In this document: piece by piece, positions 1 to 7,950 of the stretch | Layout of the letters: each line of letters begins with the position of its first letter | Numbering within the stretch: the stretch's first letter is position 1 | Source of the DNA: Streptococcus devriesei DSM 19639 | GTDB lineage: Bacteria; Bacillota; Bacilli; Lactobacillales; Streptococcaceae | DNA length: 64,000 bases | Direction of reading: 5' to 3' | Assembly (NCBI RefSeq): GCF_000423725.1 | Contig: NZ_AUIN01000021.1 | Location: forward strand, 1-64,000 | Program-made: the position numbers and the translations under genes | The notes under the pieces: generated by a model | The model's database searches: none | What the model saw: only the letters and a program-made list of their open reading frames with translations | Told to the model about the DNA's origin: nothing

Positions 1-213
1 CGTTGGCATCCCTGCCTGCTCAAGGAGAGGAATTTTAGAAGGTCTCTGCCAGTCGTATTTGATCATTTTGCCTTGGCAATGAGGGCAAGAAGGAGCGGGA
101 TAATCAAGGGTGGCTTGCACCTCAATGTGAGATTGGTGCTGAGAAGCCAAGATTATTTTGATGTGTGGGTCTTTTATTCCGAGTAATTCTGTGGTATTCT
201 TAAGGTGTCTCAT
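1..213 (-). CDS. ISL3-family transposase, N-terminal part (partial)
   Basis: The frame starts at ATG (213-211) and runs off the left edge after 71 codons. The product begins MRHLKNTTELLGIKD and contains a C-P-x-C zinc-binding pair (SCPHCQGK) around residues 43-46, as in the N-terminal zinc finger of ISL3 transposases. These DDE enzymes move the IS by cutting and joining its ends. The catalytic core lies outside the window, so it is not visible whether the copy is intact. The frame was worked out directly from the sequence; the family call rests on the N-terminal pattern only. Confidence 0.65.
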   Translation of the reverse strand, partial: MRHLKNTTELLGIKDPHIKIILASQHQSHIEVQATLDYPAPSCPHCQGKMIKYDWQRPSKIPLLEQAGMPT

Positions 214-333
214 AAGTTACTTTCTAATGATGGTTTAGGCGCTTTTCATTATAAGTCTTATGAGGCTTTTTGTGTATTCAAAAAGCTCTACAATATCCAA
301 AGTGGCGTTACCCACTACAGATATTATAGAGCC
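1..333 (-). mobile_element. ISL3-family insertion sequence, one end (cut by window edge)
   Basis: The transposase reading frame at 1-213 on the minus strand starts inside this segment. The outer end appears to be the GGCTCTATAATATCTGTAG sequence read on the minus strand from base 333, a typical ISL3-type terminus beginning GGCTCT. Just inside it lies the palindrome AGTGGCGTTACCCACT (301-316). The remainder of the element lies left of the window, so completeness cannot be judged. Confidence 0.65.
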
Positions 334-461
334 AATCTCTCACCTCATTAAGGGGGAGAGATTTTTTAGGCTGTAACTGAGCGCAGATTAAATTCTTGGG
401 GAAAAGAGATGCTTGCTGTTTGCGCTTTAACGCTTACAGCTGTGGCTGCTCTGGAGTAAGG

Positions 462-552
462 CTTTCCTTGCGTGCAAGCACTTAACGTCAAGTTCCTATT
501 TCTCTGTCAGGAATTTTCGCTGAAGCGAATCGTTCCTTTGTATCTTGGTTAA
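462..552. repeat. 91-bp direct repeat, copy 1
   Basis: Near-identical to 589-679, with a start-to-start distance of 127 bp. It runs from CTTTCCTTGCGTGCAAGCA to CTTTGTATCTTGGTTAA and contains a hairpin-forming inverted repeat. Confidence 0.8.
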
Positions 553-588
553 TTGAACACGGAACTAATTCCTTTGGAGAAAAGATGA

Positions 589-679
589 CTTTCCTTGCGT
601 GCAAGCACTCAACGTCAAGTCCCTATTTCTCTGTCAGGAATTTTCGCTGGAGCGAATCGTTCCTTTGTATCTTGGTTAA
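589..679. repeat. 91-bp direct repeat, copy 2
   Basis: Second copy of the 462-552 segment with a few substitutions. It ends directly at the 3' end of the tRNA-Ser gene (681), so the duplicated unit looks like tRNA-downstream sequence. Confidence 0.8.
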
Positions 680-680
680 A

Positions 681-768
681 GGAAAGGACGGGATTTGAAC
701 CCGCGCGTGAACAAAGTCCACTTGCCGGATTTCGAGTCCGGTGCCGTACCAGGCTGGGCCACCTTTCC
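681..768 (-). tRNA. tRNA-Ser (anticodon CGA)
   Basis: Read on the minus strand this 88-nt sequence has a 7-bp acceptor stem GGAAAGG/CCTTTCC. The anticodon arm is CCGGA-CTCGAAA-TCCGG with anticodon CGA, there is a long variable arm as expected for class II tRNASer, and the T-loop is GGTTCAAATCC. The 3' CCA is not encoded. It decodes UCG serine codons. Confidence 0.95.
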
Positions 769-861
769 AAGTGCAGCTCTTTAAAAATCGTTTTAAAGAG
801 CTGTAAAGAGATTAAAAAAGAGCCAGCAGGAAAGCTGACTGAGCTAAAGAGCTCGAAAAAT

Positions 862-944
862 GCGGAGAAAGGGATTTGAACCCTCACGCCCGTTGCGGGC
901 ACATGCGCCTGAAGCATGCGTGTCTGCCGTTCCACCATCTCCGC
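862..944 (-). tRNA. tRNA-Leu (anticodon CAG)
   Basis: Read on the minus strand, the acceptor stem GCGGAGA pairs with TCTCCGC. The anticodon loop TTCAGGC sits on a CATGC/GCATG stem, giving anticodon CAG. A variable arm GTGCCCGCAACGGGCGT and T-arm GGTTCAAATCC follow. No encoded CCA. It lies upstream of tRNA-Ser on the same strand and the two are probably co-transcribed. Confidence 0.95.
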
Positions 945-1061
945 GTAACTTTATAATACATTATACTATTATACGCTTTTTTTGTCATTTGCCAATACCT
1001 AAAAAGAAAAAAGATTATTTTTTTGATATAATGTAGTTAATAAATTTAGCGAGGAGAGCGT

Positions 1062-1934
1062 TTGCAAGGGAAAATTATTAAGTCTTTGGCCGGATTTTAT
1101 TATGTGGAGTCAAAAGGACAGGTTTATCAGACACGGGCACGTGGGAATTTTAGAAAAAAGGGCCATCGGCCCTATGTCGGCGATGAGGTTGATTTTTCGG
1201 CAGAAGAACATTCTGAAGGCTACATTCTGGCTATTCATGAGCGAAAAAACAGCTTGACGAGGCCGCCGATAGTTAATATTGATCAGGCTGTGGTTATCAT
1301 GTCAGCCAAGGAGCCTGATTTGAATACCAATCTGCTGGATCGTTTCTTAATCCTTTTGGAACATAAAAAGATCAAGCCTTTGATCTATATTTCGAAGCTG
1401 GATTTGTTACAAGATTTCAGCTATTTGACTGTCGTCAAGGAGCAGTACCAAAAAATCGGCTATCAGGTTATCTGCCGTTTAGAGGATCTGCTGCCGCTTT
1501 TAAAGGACAATATCACTGTGTTTATGGGGCAGACAGGAGTTGGTAAATCAACCCTGCTCAATAAGATTGCGCCGGATTTGGAGCTTGAAACCGCCGAGAT
1601 TTCAGACAGCTTAGGCCGCGGCCGTCATACAACACGTGCTGTAACACTTTATAATGTCCACGGCGGTAAAATTGCCGATACGCCCGGATTCAGTTCGCTG
1701 GATTACGAAATAACAGATAGTGAAGCTTTAACCGCTGCCTTTCCCGAATTTTTGCAGCTGAGCTCTGCTTGCAAGTTTCGTTCCTGCACCCATACGCATG
1801 AACCGGACTGTGCGGTTAAGGAGGCTTTGGAACATGGCGATATCTGGCAGGAACGCTACCAGCATTATCTGCAATTCCTCAGCGAGATTGAGAATCGTCG
1901 GGAGATTTATAAAAAAACAATTAAGAGAAAGTAG
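1062..1934 (+). CDS. rsgA: Ribosome small-subunit-dependent GTPase A
   Basis: A 290-residue circularly permuted GTPase that aids late 30S subunit maturation in the cytoplasm. An N-terminal OB-fold (about residues 1-70) is followed by the permuted G domain: a G4-like SKLD near residue 110, then the P-loop GQTGVGKST (about 155-163), then DTPGF (about 207-211). The C-terminal zinc-binding region has C-x4-C-x-H-x5-C ([14 protein letters not shown]). The start is TTG, chosen because GAGGAG lies just upstream (1051-1056) and a TATAAT (1027-1032) precedes it. It begins a tightly spaced run with rpe, thiN, rmuC and yhaM. Confidence 0.95.
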   Translation: MQGKIIKSLAGFYYVESKGQVYQTRARGNFRKKGHRPYVGDEVDFSAEEHSEGYILAIHERKNSLTRPPIVNIDQAVVIMSAKEPDLNTNLLDRFLILLEHKKIKPLIYISKLDLLQDFSYLTVVKEQYQKIGYQVICRLEDLLPLLKDNITVFMGQTGVGKSTLLNKIAPDLELETAEISDSLGRGRHTTRAVTLYNVHGGKIADTPGFSSLDYEITDSEALTAAFPEFLQLSSACKFRSCTHTHEPDCAVKEALEHGDIWQERYQHYLQFLSEIENRREIYKKTIKRK

Positions 1935-1942
1935 GTCTTTTT

Positions 1943-2602
1943 ATGTCAACTTACAAAATTGCCCCTTCTATTTTGGCTGCGGATTATGCTAATTTTGAAA
2001 AAGAATTAAAACGTATTGAAGAAACAGGCGTTAAATATGTCCATATTGATATTATGGACGGTCAGTTTGTTCCTAATATCAGCTTTGGTGCAGGTGTAGT
2101 TGCCAGTATGCGTAAGCACAGCAAGTTAGTCTTTGATTGCCACCTTATGGTTGTTAATCCGGAGCGCTATGTTGATGATTTTGCCCAGGCAGGAGCTGAC
2201 ATTATGACGATTCATGCTGAGGCGACTACCCACATTCACGGTGCTTTGCAAAAAATCAAAGCTGCAGGTATGAAAGCAGGCGTTGTCATCAATCCGGGAA
2301 CTCCTTTAACAGCGATTGAGCCGGTGCTGAGTTTGGTTGATCAGGTTTTAATCATGACTGTCAATCCGGGCTTTGGCGGACAAGCCTTTATTCCTGAGTG
2401 CTTGGAAAAAGTAAAATTAGCAGCTCAGCTGCGCAAACAGCGCGGTCTTAGCTATGACATCGAAGTTGACGGCGGAGTAGATAATCAAACAATCGGTGCC
2501 TGCGCCCAAGCAGGAGCCAACGTTTTTGTGGCAGGTTCTTACCTTTTCAAGGAAAATCTGTCAGCTCAAGTTGAAACACTGAAAGCGGCCTTAAATGACT
2601 AG
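1943..2602 (+). CDS. rpe: Ribulose-phosphate 3-epimerase
   Basis: A 219-residue TIM-barrel enzyme interconverting ribulose 5-phosphate and xylulose 5-phosphate in the pentose phosphate pathway. It begins with APSILAADYANF and has the metal/active-site motifs HIDIMDGQFVPNISFG (about 34-49), DCHLMV, MTVNPGFGGQ and the phosphate-binding EVDGGV. Length matches the family. It starts 8 bp after rsgA and overlaps the next gene by 8 bp, so the genes are probably co-translated. This is the housekeeping copy; a second epimerase lies at 29398. Confidence 0.95.
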   Translation: MSTYKIAPSILAADYANFEKELKRIEETGVKYVHIDIMDGQFVPNISFGAGVVASMRKHSKLVFDCHLMVVNPERYVDDFAQAGADIMTIHAEATTHIHGALQKIKAAGMKAGVVINPGTPLTAIEPVLSLVDQVLIMTVNPGFGGQAFIPECLEKVKLAAQLRKQRGLSYDIEVDGGVDNQTIGACAQAGANVFVAGSYLFKENLSAQVETLKAALND

Positions 2603-3227
2603 AGTAGCTCTCTTTACCGGGGGTGATTTGGAGTATTTCACGACGAATTTTGATTATTTTGTAGGAATTGACAGAGGCTGTTTTTTCCTTCTCCAAAATC
2701 ACCTGCCTCTGGATTTGGCTGTTGGCGATTTTGATTCGGTGTCTCATCAAGAGCTGCAAAAAATTAAAACTTCAGCCAAACGGCTTATTACAGCCCCGGC
2801 AGAAAAAGAGGATACGGATACTGAATTGGCTCTCAAAGTGATTTTTCAGCAGTTTGAAAAAGCTGAAGTAACCGTCTTTGGAGCTTTTGGCGGCCGTCTT
2901 GATCATACATTGGCAAATGTTTTTCTGCCGAGCAATCCGGATTTAGCTCCCTTTATGCAGCATTTTCATTTGCGTGACAGGCAAAATCTGGTACAGTTTT
3001 TTCCGCCGGGTCAGCACTGTGTTGAACAGGAAGATGGCATGGCTTATGTTTCTTTTATGGCTGACAATGATGCTCCTTTGACTATTCAGGATGCTAAGTA
3101 TGAGCTCTCTGAAAAGAATTTCTTTCAGAAGAAGATCTACGGCAGCAACGAATTTGTCGGCAAGCCCATCTGTTTTTCTGTTCCATCGGGCTATGTCGTT
3201 GTTATTCAAACCAAAGATAGGATTTAA
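2595..3227 (+). CDS. Thiamine pyrophosphokinase
   Basis: A 210-residue protein transferring pyrophosphate from ATP to thiamine to make thiamine diphosphate. The family motif VGDFDSV appears at about residues 42-48, EKEDTDTELAL at about 70-80 and GGRLDH at about 98-103; these form the substrate pocket in ThiN-type enzymes. The C-terminal half is a beta-rich thiamin-binding region. It overlaps the 3' end of rpe by 8 bp and sits 6 bp before rmuC. The rsgA-rpe-thiN order is common in Firmicutes. Confidence 0.93.
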   Translation: MTRVALFTGGDLEYFTTNFDYFVGIDRGCFFLLQNHLPLDLAVGDFDSVSHQELQKIKTSAKRLITAPAEKEDTDTELALKVIFQQFEKAEVTVFGAFGGRLDHTLANVFLPSNPDLAPFMQHFHLRDRQNLVQFFPPGQHCVEQEDGMAYVSFMADNDAPLTIQDAKYELSEKNFFQKKIYGSNEFVGKPICFSVPSGYVVVIQTKDRI

Positions 3228-3233
3228 TTAATA

Positions 3234-4508
3234 ATGGATATTCTCACTTTATTGCTGGCTTTGAGCGCTTGCTTTATCAGTGTTGCTATTTTCTTGAAGC
3301 TGGATAAAAATAAATCAGACTTGGAAAAAAAGCTGGATAACAATGCTGACAATTTGTCAGACCAAGTTTCTTATCAGCTGGAAATGGCGGATAAAAACCA
3401 GCTGCTCGAAATAAATACGCAGCTGACACGCCTGCAAAATGACCTGTCACAGCAGTTTGCAGATCTAAGGGAGGTTTTATATCAAAATCTCACTGACAGC
3501 CGCGATCGTTCCGATAAACGTTTAGAGCAGATTAACCTTCAGCTAACGCAGTCTGTTAAAGAAATGCAGACTTCAAATGAAAAACGTCTGGAGGAAATGC
3601 GGCAGACTGTTGAGGAAAAGCTGGATCAAACTCTGCACAACCGTCTCAGAACGTCCTTTGAGACAGTTTCTAAACAGTTAGAAAGTGTCAACCAAGGCTT
3701 AGGTGAGATGAAGACAGTAGCGCGTGATGTCGGAACGCTAAACAAAGTTCTCTCCAATACCAAGACACGGGGAATCTTAGGTGAGCTGCAGCTTGGGCAA
3801 ATCATTGAAGACATTATGACTGAAAGTCAGTATGAACGGGAATTTGCTACGGTTAAGGGATCGGCTGAGCGCGTGGAATACGCCATCAAACTTCCGGGCA
3901 ACCATCAGGATGAGCATGTTTATCTGCCTATTGATTCTAAGTTTCCGCTGGAAGATTATTATCGTCTGGAAGATGCCTATGAAACGGGTGATAAAGAGCA
4001 GATTGAGCTTCATCGCAAGGCCCTTTTGGCCGGCCTCAAGCGTTTTGCCAAAGATATTCAAAAGAAATATCTTAATCCGCCGGAAACGACTAATTTTGGC
4101 ATCATGTTCCTGCCGACAGAAGGTCTTTATTCAGAAGTCGTCAGAAATGCAGGCTTCTTTGACAGCCTGCGCCGTGATGAGCACATTGTCGTTGCAGGAC
4201 CGTCAACTCTGTCAGCGCTTCTAAATTCGCTGTCTGTTGGCTTTAAGACCCTGAATATCCAAAAGAATGCGGATGACATCAGTAAAATTTTAGGGAATGT
4301 CAAGTCAGAATTTAATAAATTCGGCGGTCTTCTGCAAACAACTCAGAAGCAGCTGCACCGCGCCAGCAATAATATTGATAAGCTTTTGACAACACGTACC
4401 AACGCCATTGACCGAGTACTTAGAAATATTGAACTATACGAAGATGACAATACTCGCTTGCTTTTAAATGTTGCACCGCTAGAAGATGAGGAACCAGATG
4501 AAAATTAA
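3234..4508 (+). CDS. rmuC: RmuC-family DNA recombination protein
   Basis: A 424-residue protein of the RmuC family, linked in E. coli to limiting recombination at inverted repeats. It has one N-terminal membrane anchor (about residues 3-20), a long charged coiled coil (about 25-160) rich in Gln/Glu/Leu, then the conserved nuclease-like domain. Recognisable blocks include GILGELQLGQIIEDI (about 180-194) and LPIDSKFPLEDY (about 226-237), where the DSK belongs to the PD-(D/E)xK-type core. It overlaps the next gene by 11 bp. Confidence 0.93.
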   Translation: MDILTLLLALSACFISVAIFLKLDKNKSDLEKKLDNNADNLSDQVSYQLEMADKNQLLEINTQLTRLQNDLSQQFADLREVLYQNLTDSRDRSDKRLEQINLQLTQSVKEMQTSNEKRLEEMRQTVEEKLDQTLHNRLRTSFETVSKQLESVNQGLGEMKTVARDVGTLNKVLSNTKTRGILGELQLGQIIEDIMTESQYEREFATVKGSAERVEYAIKLPGNHQDEHVYLPIDSKFPLEDYYRLEDAYETGDKEQIELHRKALLAGLKRFAKDIQKKYLNPPETTNFGIMFLPTEGLYSEVVRNAGFFDSLRRDEHIVVAGPSTLSALLNSLSVGFKTLNIQKNADDISKILGNVKSEFNKFGGLLQTTQKQLHRASNNIDKLLTTRTNAIDRVLRNIELYEDDNTRLLLNVAPLEDEEPDEN

Positions 4509-5442
4509 TCAAATGAAAAAAGATGAGCTTTTTGAAGGATTTTATCTCATTAAGTCAGCAGAACTTCGAAAAACAAGAGCCGGTAAGGATTATCTTGCTT
4601 TTACTTTTCAGGATGATACAGGGGAAATCTCCGGCAACCTTTGGGATGCGCAGCCTTATAATGTTGAGGAATTCACAGCCGGCAAAGTTGTCTTTATGAA
4701 AGGCCGTCGTGAAGTGTACAACGGTATGCCGCAGGTGAATCAAATCAGTTTGCGCCATCCTAAAGACGGGGAGCCTAATAATCCTAAAGATTTTAAGGAA
4801 AAGCCGCCGGTTGATGTCAAGGAAATCAGAGATTATTTGGAGCAGATGCTTTTCAAAATTGAAAATGCCACTTGGCAGCGGATTGTCAGAGCGCTTTACC
4901 GCAAGTACAGCCATGAATTTTTCAGCTTTCCTGCTGCAAAGACCAATCATCATGCTTTTGAAGTCGGTCTGGCCTATCATACAGCAACCATGGTTCATTT
5001 GGCGGACAGCATCGGAGATATCTATCAGGAACTTGACAAGAGCCTCCTTTTTGCCGGGATTATGCTCCATGATTTAGCCAAGGTTCTTGAGCTGTCCGGT
5101 CCTGAAAACACCGAATATACGGTTCGCGGCAATCTGATTGGTCATATTGCCTTGATTGATGAAGAAATTACCAAGACCCTAGCTGAGTTAAACATCGATG
5201 ATACCAAGGAAGATGTTATCGTTTTGCGCCATGTCATCCTCAGCCATCACGGGCTCCTAGAATATGGCAGTCCGGTCAGACCGAGGATTATGGAGGCAGA
5301 GATTATCCACATGATTGATAACCTTGATGCTGAAATGATGATGATGACCTCAGCACTGTCGCGGGTATCCGAAGGCGAAATGACGGGACGTATTTTCGCC
5401 ATGGACAATCGTTCCTTTTATAAGCCTCAAAAAAATCACTAA
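4498..5442 (+). CDS. yhaM: 3'-5' exoribonuclease YhaM (OB-fold plus HD domain)
   Basis: A 314-residue protein starting MKINQMKKDELFEGF. I chose the ATG at 4498 because GAGGAAC precedes it; an upstream in-frame ATG at 4486 lies deeper in rmuC. An N-terminal OB-fold (about 8-95) binds nucleic acid. The HD domain supplies metal ligands in KTNHHAFEVGLAYHT (about 148-162) and LHDLAK (about 190-195), with further His in LSHHG. Homologs shorten RNA 3' ends; the family was also called CBF1. A stem-loop terminator follows at 5441. Confidence 0.92.
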   Translation: MKINQMKKDELFEGFYLIKSAELRKTRAGKDYLAFTFQDDTGEISGNLWDAQPYNVEEFTAGKVVFMKGRREVYNGMPQVNQISLRHPKDGEPNNPKDFKEKPPVDVKEIRDYLEQMLFKIENATWQRIVRALYRKYSHEFFSFPAAKTNHHAFEVGLAYHTATMVHLADSIGDIYQELDKSLLFAGIMLHDLAKVLELSGPENTEYTVRGNLIGHIALIDEEITKTLAELNIDDTKEDVIVLRHVILSHHGLLEYGSPVRPRIMEAEIIHMIDNLDAEMMMMTSALSRVSEGEMTGRIFAMDNRSFYKPQKNH

Positions 5443-5489
5443 AAGACGAAAAAAGATGGATATTAGGATGGTAATGTTCGTCTTTTTGT
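5441..5489 (+). terminator. Terminator of the rsgA-yhaM run
   Basis: The arms AAAAGACGAA and TTCGTCTTTT flank a loop and are followed by a T-rich tract, directly after the yhaM stop codon. Confidence 0.75.
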
Positions 5490-5534
5490 TTTGTTATATG
5501 GTATAATAAAAGTAAACTAATGAATGGTGAGTTT

Positions 5535-6350
5535 ATGAAATTACGACGCAGCGAACGAATGGTTGTTATTTCCAATTATCTGGTCAACAATCCTTATCAA
5601 TTAACAAGTCTTAACACCTTTGCAGAAAAATACGGTGCAGCAAAGTCATCTATTTCAGAAGATATGGCTATTATCAAAAAAGCTTTTTCAGAAAGCGGCA
5701 TCGGCCATATTGAGACGGTAACCGGTGCTAATGGCGGTGTTATTTTTACGCCTAGCATTTCTGCCGCAGAAGGCAAAGCAATCGCCAAAGAACTCTGTCA
5801 GCGCCTTTCAGAGAGCAACCGGATTTTGCCGGGAGGCTATATTTACCTGTCAGATTTACTGAGTACACCCAGTATTTTAAAAAATATCGGCCGGATTATT
5901 GCCAATGCCTTTAAAGGTGAAAAGATTGATACCGTCATGACAGTTGCGACTAAAGGAGTACCTTTGGCTAATGCTGTTGCCAATATTCTCAATGTGCCTT
6001 TTGTCATCGTTCGGCGTGATTTAAAAATCACAGAAGGCTCAACGGTATCTGTCAATTATGCTTCGGGCTCGAGCGATCGTATCGAAAAAATGTTTTTGTC
6101 AAAACGAAGCCTCAAGCCCAACAGTCGGGTTTTGATTGTGGATGATTTCCTTAAAGGAGGCGGCACAGTCAGCGGCATGGTCAGCCTTCTGAGCGAATTT
6201 GACTGTGAGCTGGTCGGTGTAGCTGTTTTTGCTGACAATGCCCAAAGAAAGCCTGAGCGCCTGAGCTATAAGTCCCTTTTGACTGTTACCAATATTGATG
6301 TCAAAGAAAACAAGGTTGATGTTCAGCTGGGAAATATTTTTGATGACTAG
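5535..6350 (+). CDS. purR: Purine operon regulator PurR
   Basis: A 271-residue regulator of purine genes. An N-terminal winged helix (about 1-75, starting MKLRRSERMVVISNYLV) is fused to a phosphoribosyltransferase-like domain carrying the PRPP loop VLIVDDFLKGGGT (about 196-208). The family senses PRPP and binds PurBoxes. I chose ATG 5535 with GGTGAG upstream over the ATG at 5520, which lacks a site. A TATAAT-like box lies at about 5501. It stands alone between terminators. Confidence 0.93.
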   Translation: MKLRRSERMVVISNYLVNNPYQLTSLNTFAEKYGAAKSSISEDMAIIKKAFSESGIGHIETVTGANGGVIFTPSISAAEGKAIAKELCQRLSESNRILPGGYIYLSDLLSTPSILKNIGRIIANAFKGEKIDTVMTVATKGVPLANAVANILNVPFVIVRRDLKITEGSTVSVNYASGSSDRIEKMFLSKRSLKPNSRVLIVDDFLKGGGTVSGMVSLLSEFDCELVGVAVFADNAQRKPERLSYKSLLTVTNIDVKENKVDVQLGNIFDD

Positions 6351-6738
6351 ATAAGATGATAAAATTGTGAAAGTCAGAAATGTCATCGATGTTTCACTAA
6401 TTAACTGTGCAGCAGTAGAACGACAGGTTATTCGGGATAATGGTTTGCCTGTTTTTAATCAGAGTTGCTTGGGTTTGTCAGAAGTAAACCTGTTCTTTAG
6501 AAAAATCTTGGTTTTTAGGTTCTGCTTTTGCTCAGATTATTTATTTTAAAGGGACAGGAACAGTAAAAAACTATTGACAAAACAGTGCCGCTGTGCTATT
6601 ATGATAAGCGGTACTTTTTACTTTTGGTCTCTCAAAAGTGTACAGAGACGTGCTGACAAATGTTGCAAAGTACACACAGGTATAGGCTGTCACCAAGTGC
6701 TATGCCAACCAAAATAAAAATTTTACAGGAGAATGTAG
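6351..6738. other. Spacer before rpsL: promoter and structured leader
   Basis: No gene is supported here. The first 200 bases are unremarkable. A strong promoter lies at 6574-6602, followed by a leader of roughly 130 nt. The leader contains GGTATAG...CTATGCC inverted arms (6680-6707) and the AAAGTGTAC/AAAGTACAC partial repeats. The leader could be a control region for the ribosomal protein operon; that is inference. Confidence 0.6.
6574..6602 (+). promoter_or_regulatory. Promoter of the rpsL-rpsG operon
   Basis: TTGACA (6574-6579) and TATTAT (6597-6602) are separated by 17 bp, the ideal spacing for the housekeeping sigma factor. Confidence 0.85.
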
Positions 6739-7152
6739 ATGCCTACAATTAACCAGTTGGTACGTAAACCACGTAAGTCTAAAGTAGAAAAATCTAAGTC
6801 ACCAGCTTTGAATATTGGTTACAACAGCCATAAAAAAGTTCAAACGAATTTATCTTCACCGCAAAAACGCGGTGTTGCTACCCGTGTTGGGACAATGACG
6901 CCTAAAAAGCCTAACTCAGCCCTTCGTAAATTTGCCCGTGTGCGTTTGAGCAACCTTATTGAAGTAACTGCCTATATTCCAGGTATCGGCCACAACCTGC
7001 AAGAACACAGTGTTGTTCTTATTCGCGGCGGACGTGTTAAAGACCTTCCGGGTGTGCGTTACCATATTGTTCGCGGAGCACTTGATACTGCAGGTGTTGC
7101 TGATCGTAAACAAGGCCGTTCTAAATACGGTGCTAAGAAGCCTAAAGCATAA
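6739..7152 (+). CDS. rpsL: 30S ribosomal protein S12
   Basis: A 137-residue S12 protein of the decoding centre. It contains [11 protein letters not shown] and [13 protein letters not shown], the two loops where streptomycin-resistance substitutions arise. Both key lysines are the wild-type residues, which predicts no S12-based resistance. The start follows ACAGGAGAA. It is the first gene of the str operon, with rpsG 17 bp downstream. Confidence 0.98.
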   Translation: MPTINQLVRKPRKSKVEKSKSPALNIGYNSHKKVQTNLSSPQKRGVATRVGTMTPKKPNSALRKFARVRLSNLIEVTAYIPGIGHNLQEHSVVLIRGGRVKDLPGVRYHIVRGALDTAGVADRKQGRSKYGAKKPKA

Positions 7153-7169
7153 GGAAGGGAGATTAAGAA

Positions 7170-7640
7170 ATGAGTCGTAAAAATCGTGCGCCTAAGCGCG
7201 AAGTATTGCCAGATCCATTGTACAATTCAAAACTTGTAACACGTCTTATCAATCGCGTTATGCTTGATGGTAAGCGCGGTACAGCTGCAAGTATCGTCTA
7301 TGGAGCCTTTGAACAAATCAAAGAAGCAACAGGAAATGACGCTCTCGAAGTTTTTGAAACAGCTATGGAAAATATCATGCCTGTTCTTGAAGTTCGTGCC
7401 CGCCGTGTTGGTGGTTCTAACTACCAAGTTCCCGTTGAAGTTCGTCCGGAACGCCGTACAACACTTGGCCTTCGCTGGCTGGTAACAGCATCACGTGCCC
7501 GTGGTGAACATACAATGAAGGATCGTCTTGCCAAAGAAATCTTAGATGCTTCAAACAATACAGGTGCATCTGTTAAGAGACGTGAAGACACACACCGTAT
7601 GGCAGAAGCCAACCGTGCCTTTGCACACTTCCGCTGGTAA
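7170..7640 (+). CDS. rpsG: 30S ribosomal protein S7
   Basis: A 156-residue S7, a primary 16S rRNA binder that nucleates 30S head assembly. It begins [16 protein letters not shown] and has the family blocks [19 protein letters not shown] and [16 protein letters not shown]. It is preceded by AAGGAAGGGAG. In other bacteria S7 is the translational repressor of this operon; nothing in this sequence proves the same here. Confidence 0.98.
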   Translation: MSRKNRAPKREVLPDPLYNSKLVTRLINRVMLDGKRGTAASIVYGAFEQIKEATGNDALEVFETAMENIMPVLEVRARRVGGSNYQVPVEVRPERRTTLGLRWLVTASRARGEHTMKDRLAKEILDASNNTGASVKRREDTHRMAEANRAFAHFRW

Positions 7641-7880
7641 TCTAAGATACGAGAGCGTTAAACAAGTCCTAGACAAAATAGGAAAAGCGACGACGAAGCT
7701 TAGGCTTCTAGGAGATTTTATCTTTTTGTCAGTGACTTGTAGCTCGAGTTCAATTATCTAAGACACGAAGACATATAAAACGGATAGTGAAATTAGAAAA
7801 CTTGACGAAGAAGCTTGAGCTTCTAAGGAGTTCATCATTTTTCACTGAAAGTATGCAACTCGTGCTCAATTTAACGAATA
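7641..7880. repeat. Degenerate tandem repeat between rpsG and fusA (about 117-bp period)
   Basis: Two related units start TCTAAGATACGA (7641) and TCTAAGACACGA (7758). Each contains a GAAGC-n4-GCTTC palindrome, a GGAG, a T-rich stretch and a CTCGAGTTCAATT/CTCGTGCTCAATT block. No ORF is supported. The stretch fills most of the 310-bp spacer. Confidence 0.7.
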
Positions 7881-7888
7881 AATATTAG

Positions 7889-7918
7889 AACGGGTAGGTC
7901 CCTGCCTATCCGTTTTTT
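7889..7918 (+). terminator. Terminator after rpsG
   Basis: GAACGGGTAGG and CCTATCCGTTTTTT form a stem of about 9-10 bp with a T6 tail. It separates rpsLG from fusA, which then needs its own promoter or read-through. Confidence 0.85.
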
Positions 7919-7950
7919 CCAAAAATTATAGACTATAGGAGAAAACCATA

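Larger units (their letters stand above)
334..680. other. Gene-free stretch between ISL3 end and tRNA-Ser, with a duplicated segment
   Basis: No convincing gene is visible. The notable content is a 91-bp segment present twice, at 462-552 and 589-679, the second copy abutting the tRNA-Ser gene. Each copy contains an AGGAA..TTCGCT/AGCGAA..TTCCT inverted repeat that could form a hairpin, possibly part of the 3' end of the tRNA transcript read on the minus strand. Confidence 0.6.

Noticed and set aside
615-938. Open frames over the tRNA genes (both strands, 595-938)
   Set aside because: They overlap tRNA-Ser and tRNA-Leu and include the duplicated downstream segment; coding is not credible.
6367-6549. 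Open frame of 60 codons before rpsL
   Set aside because: Starts at the end of the purR region without a ribosome binding site; composition is not coding-like and it ends before the rpsL promoter.
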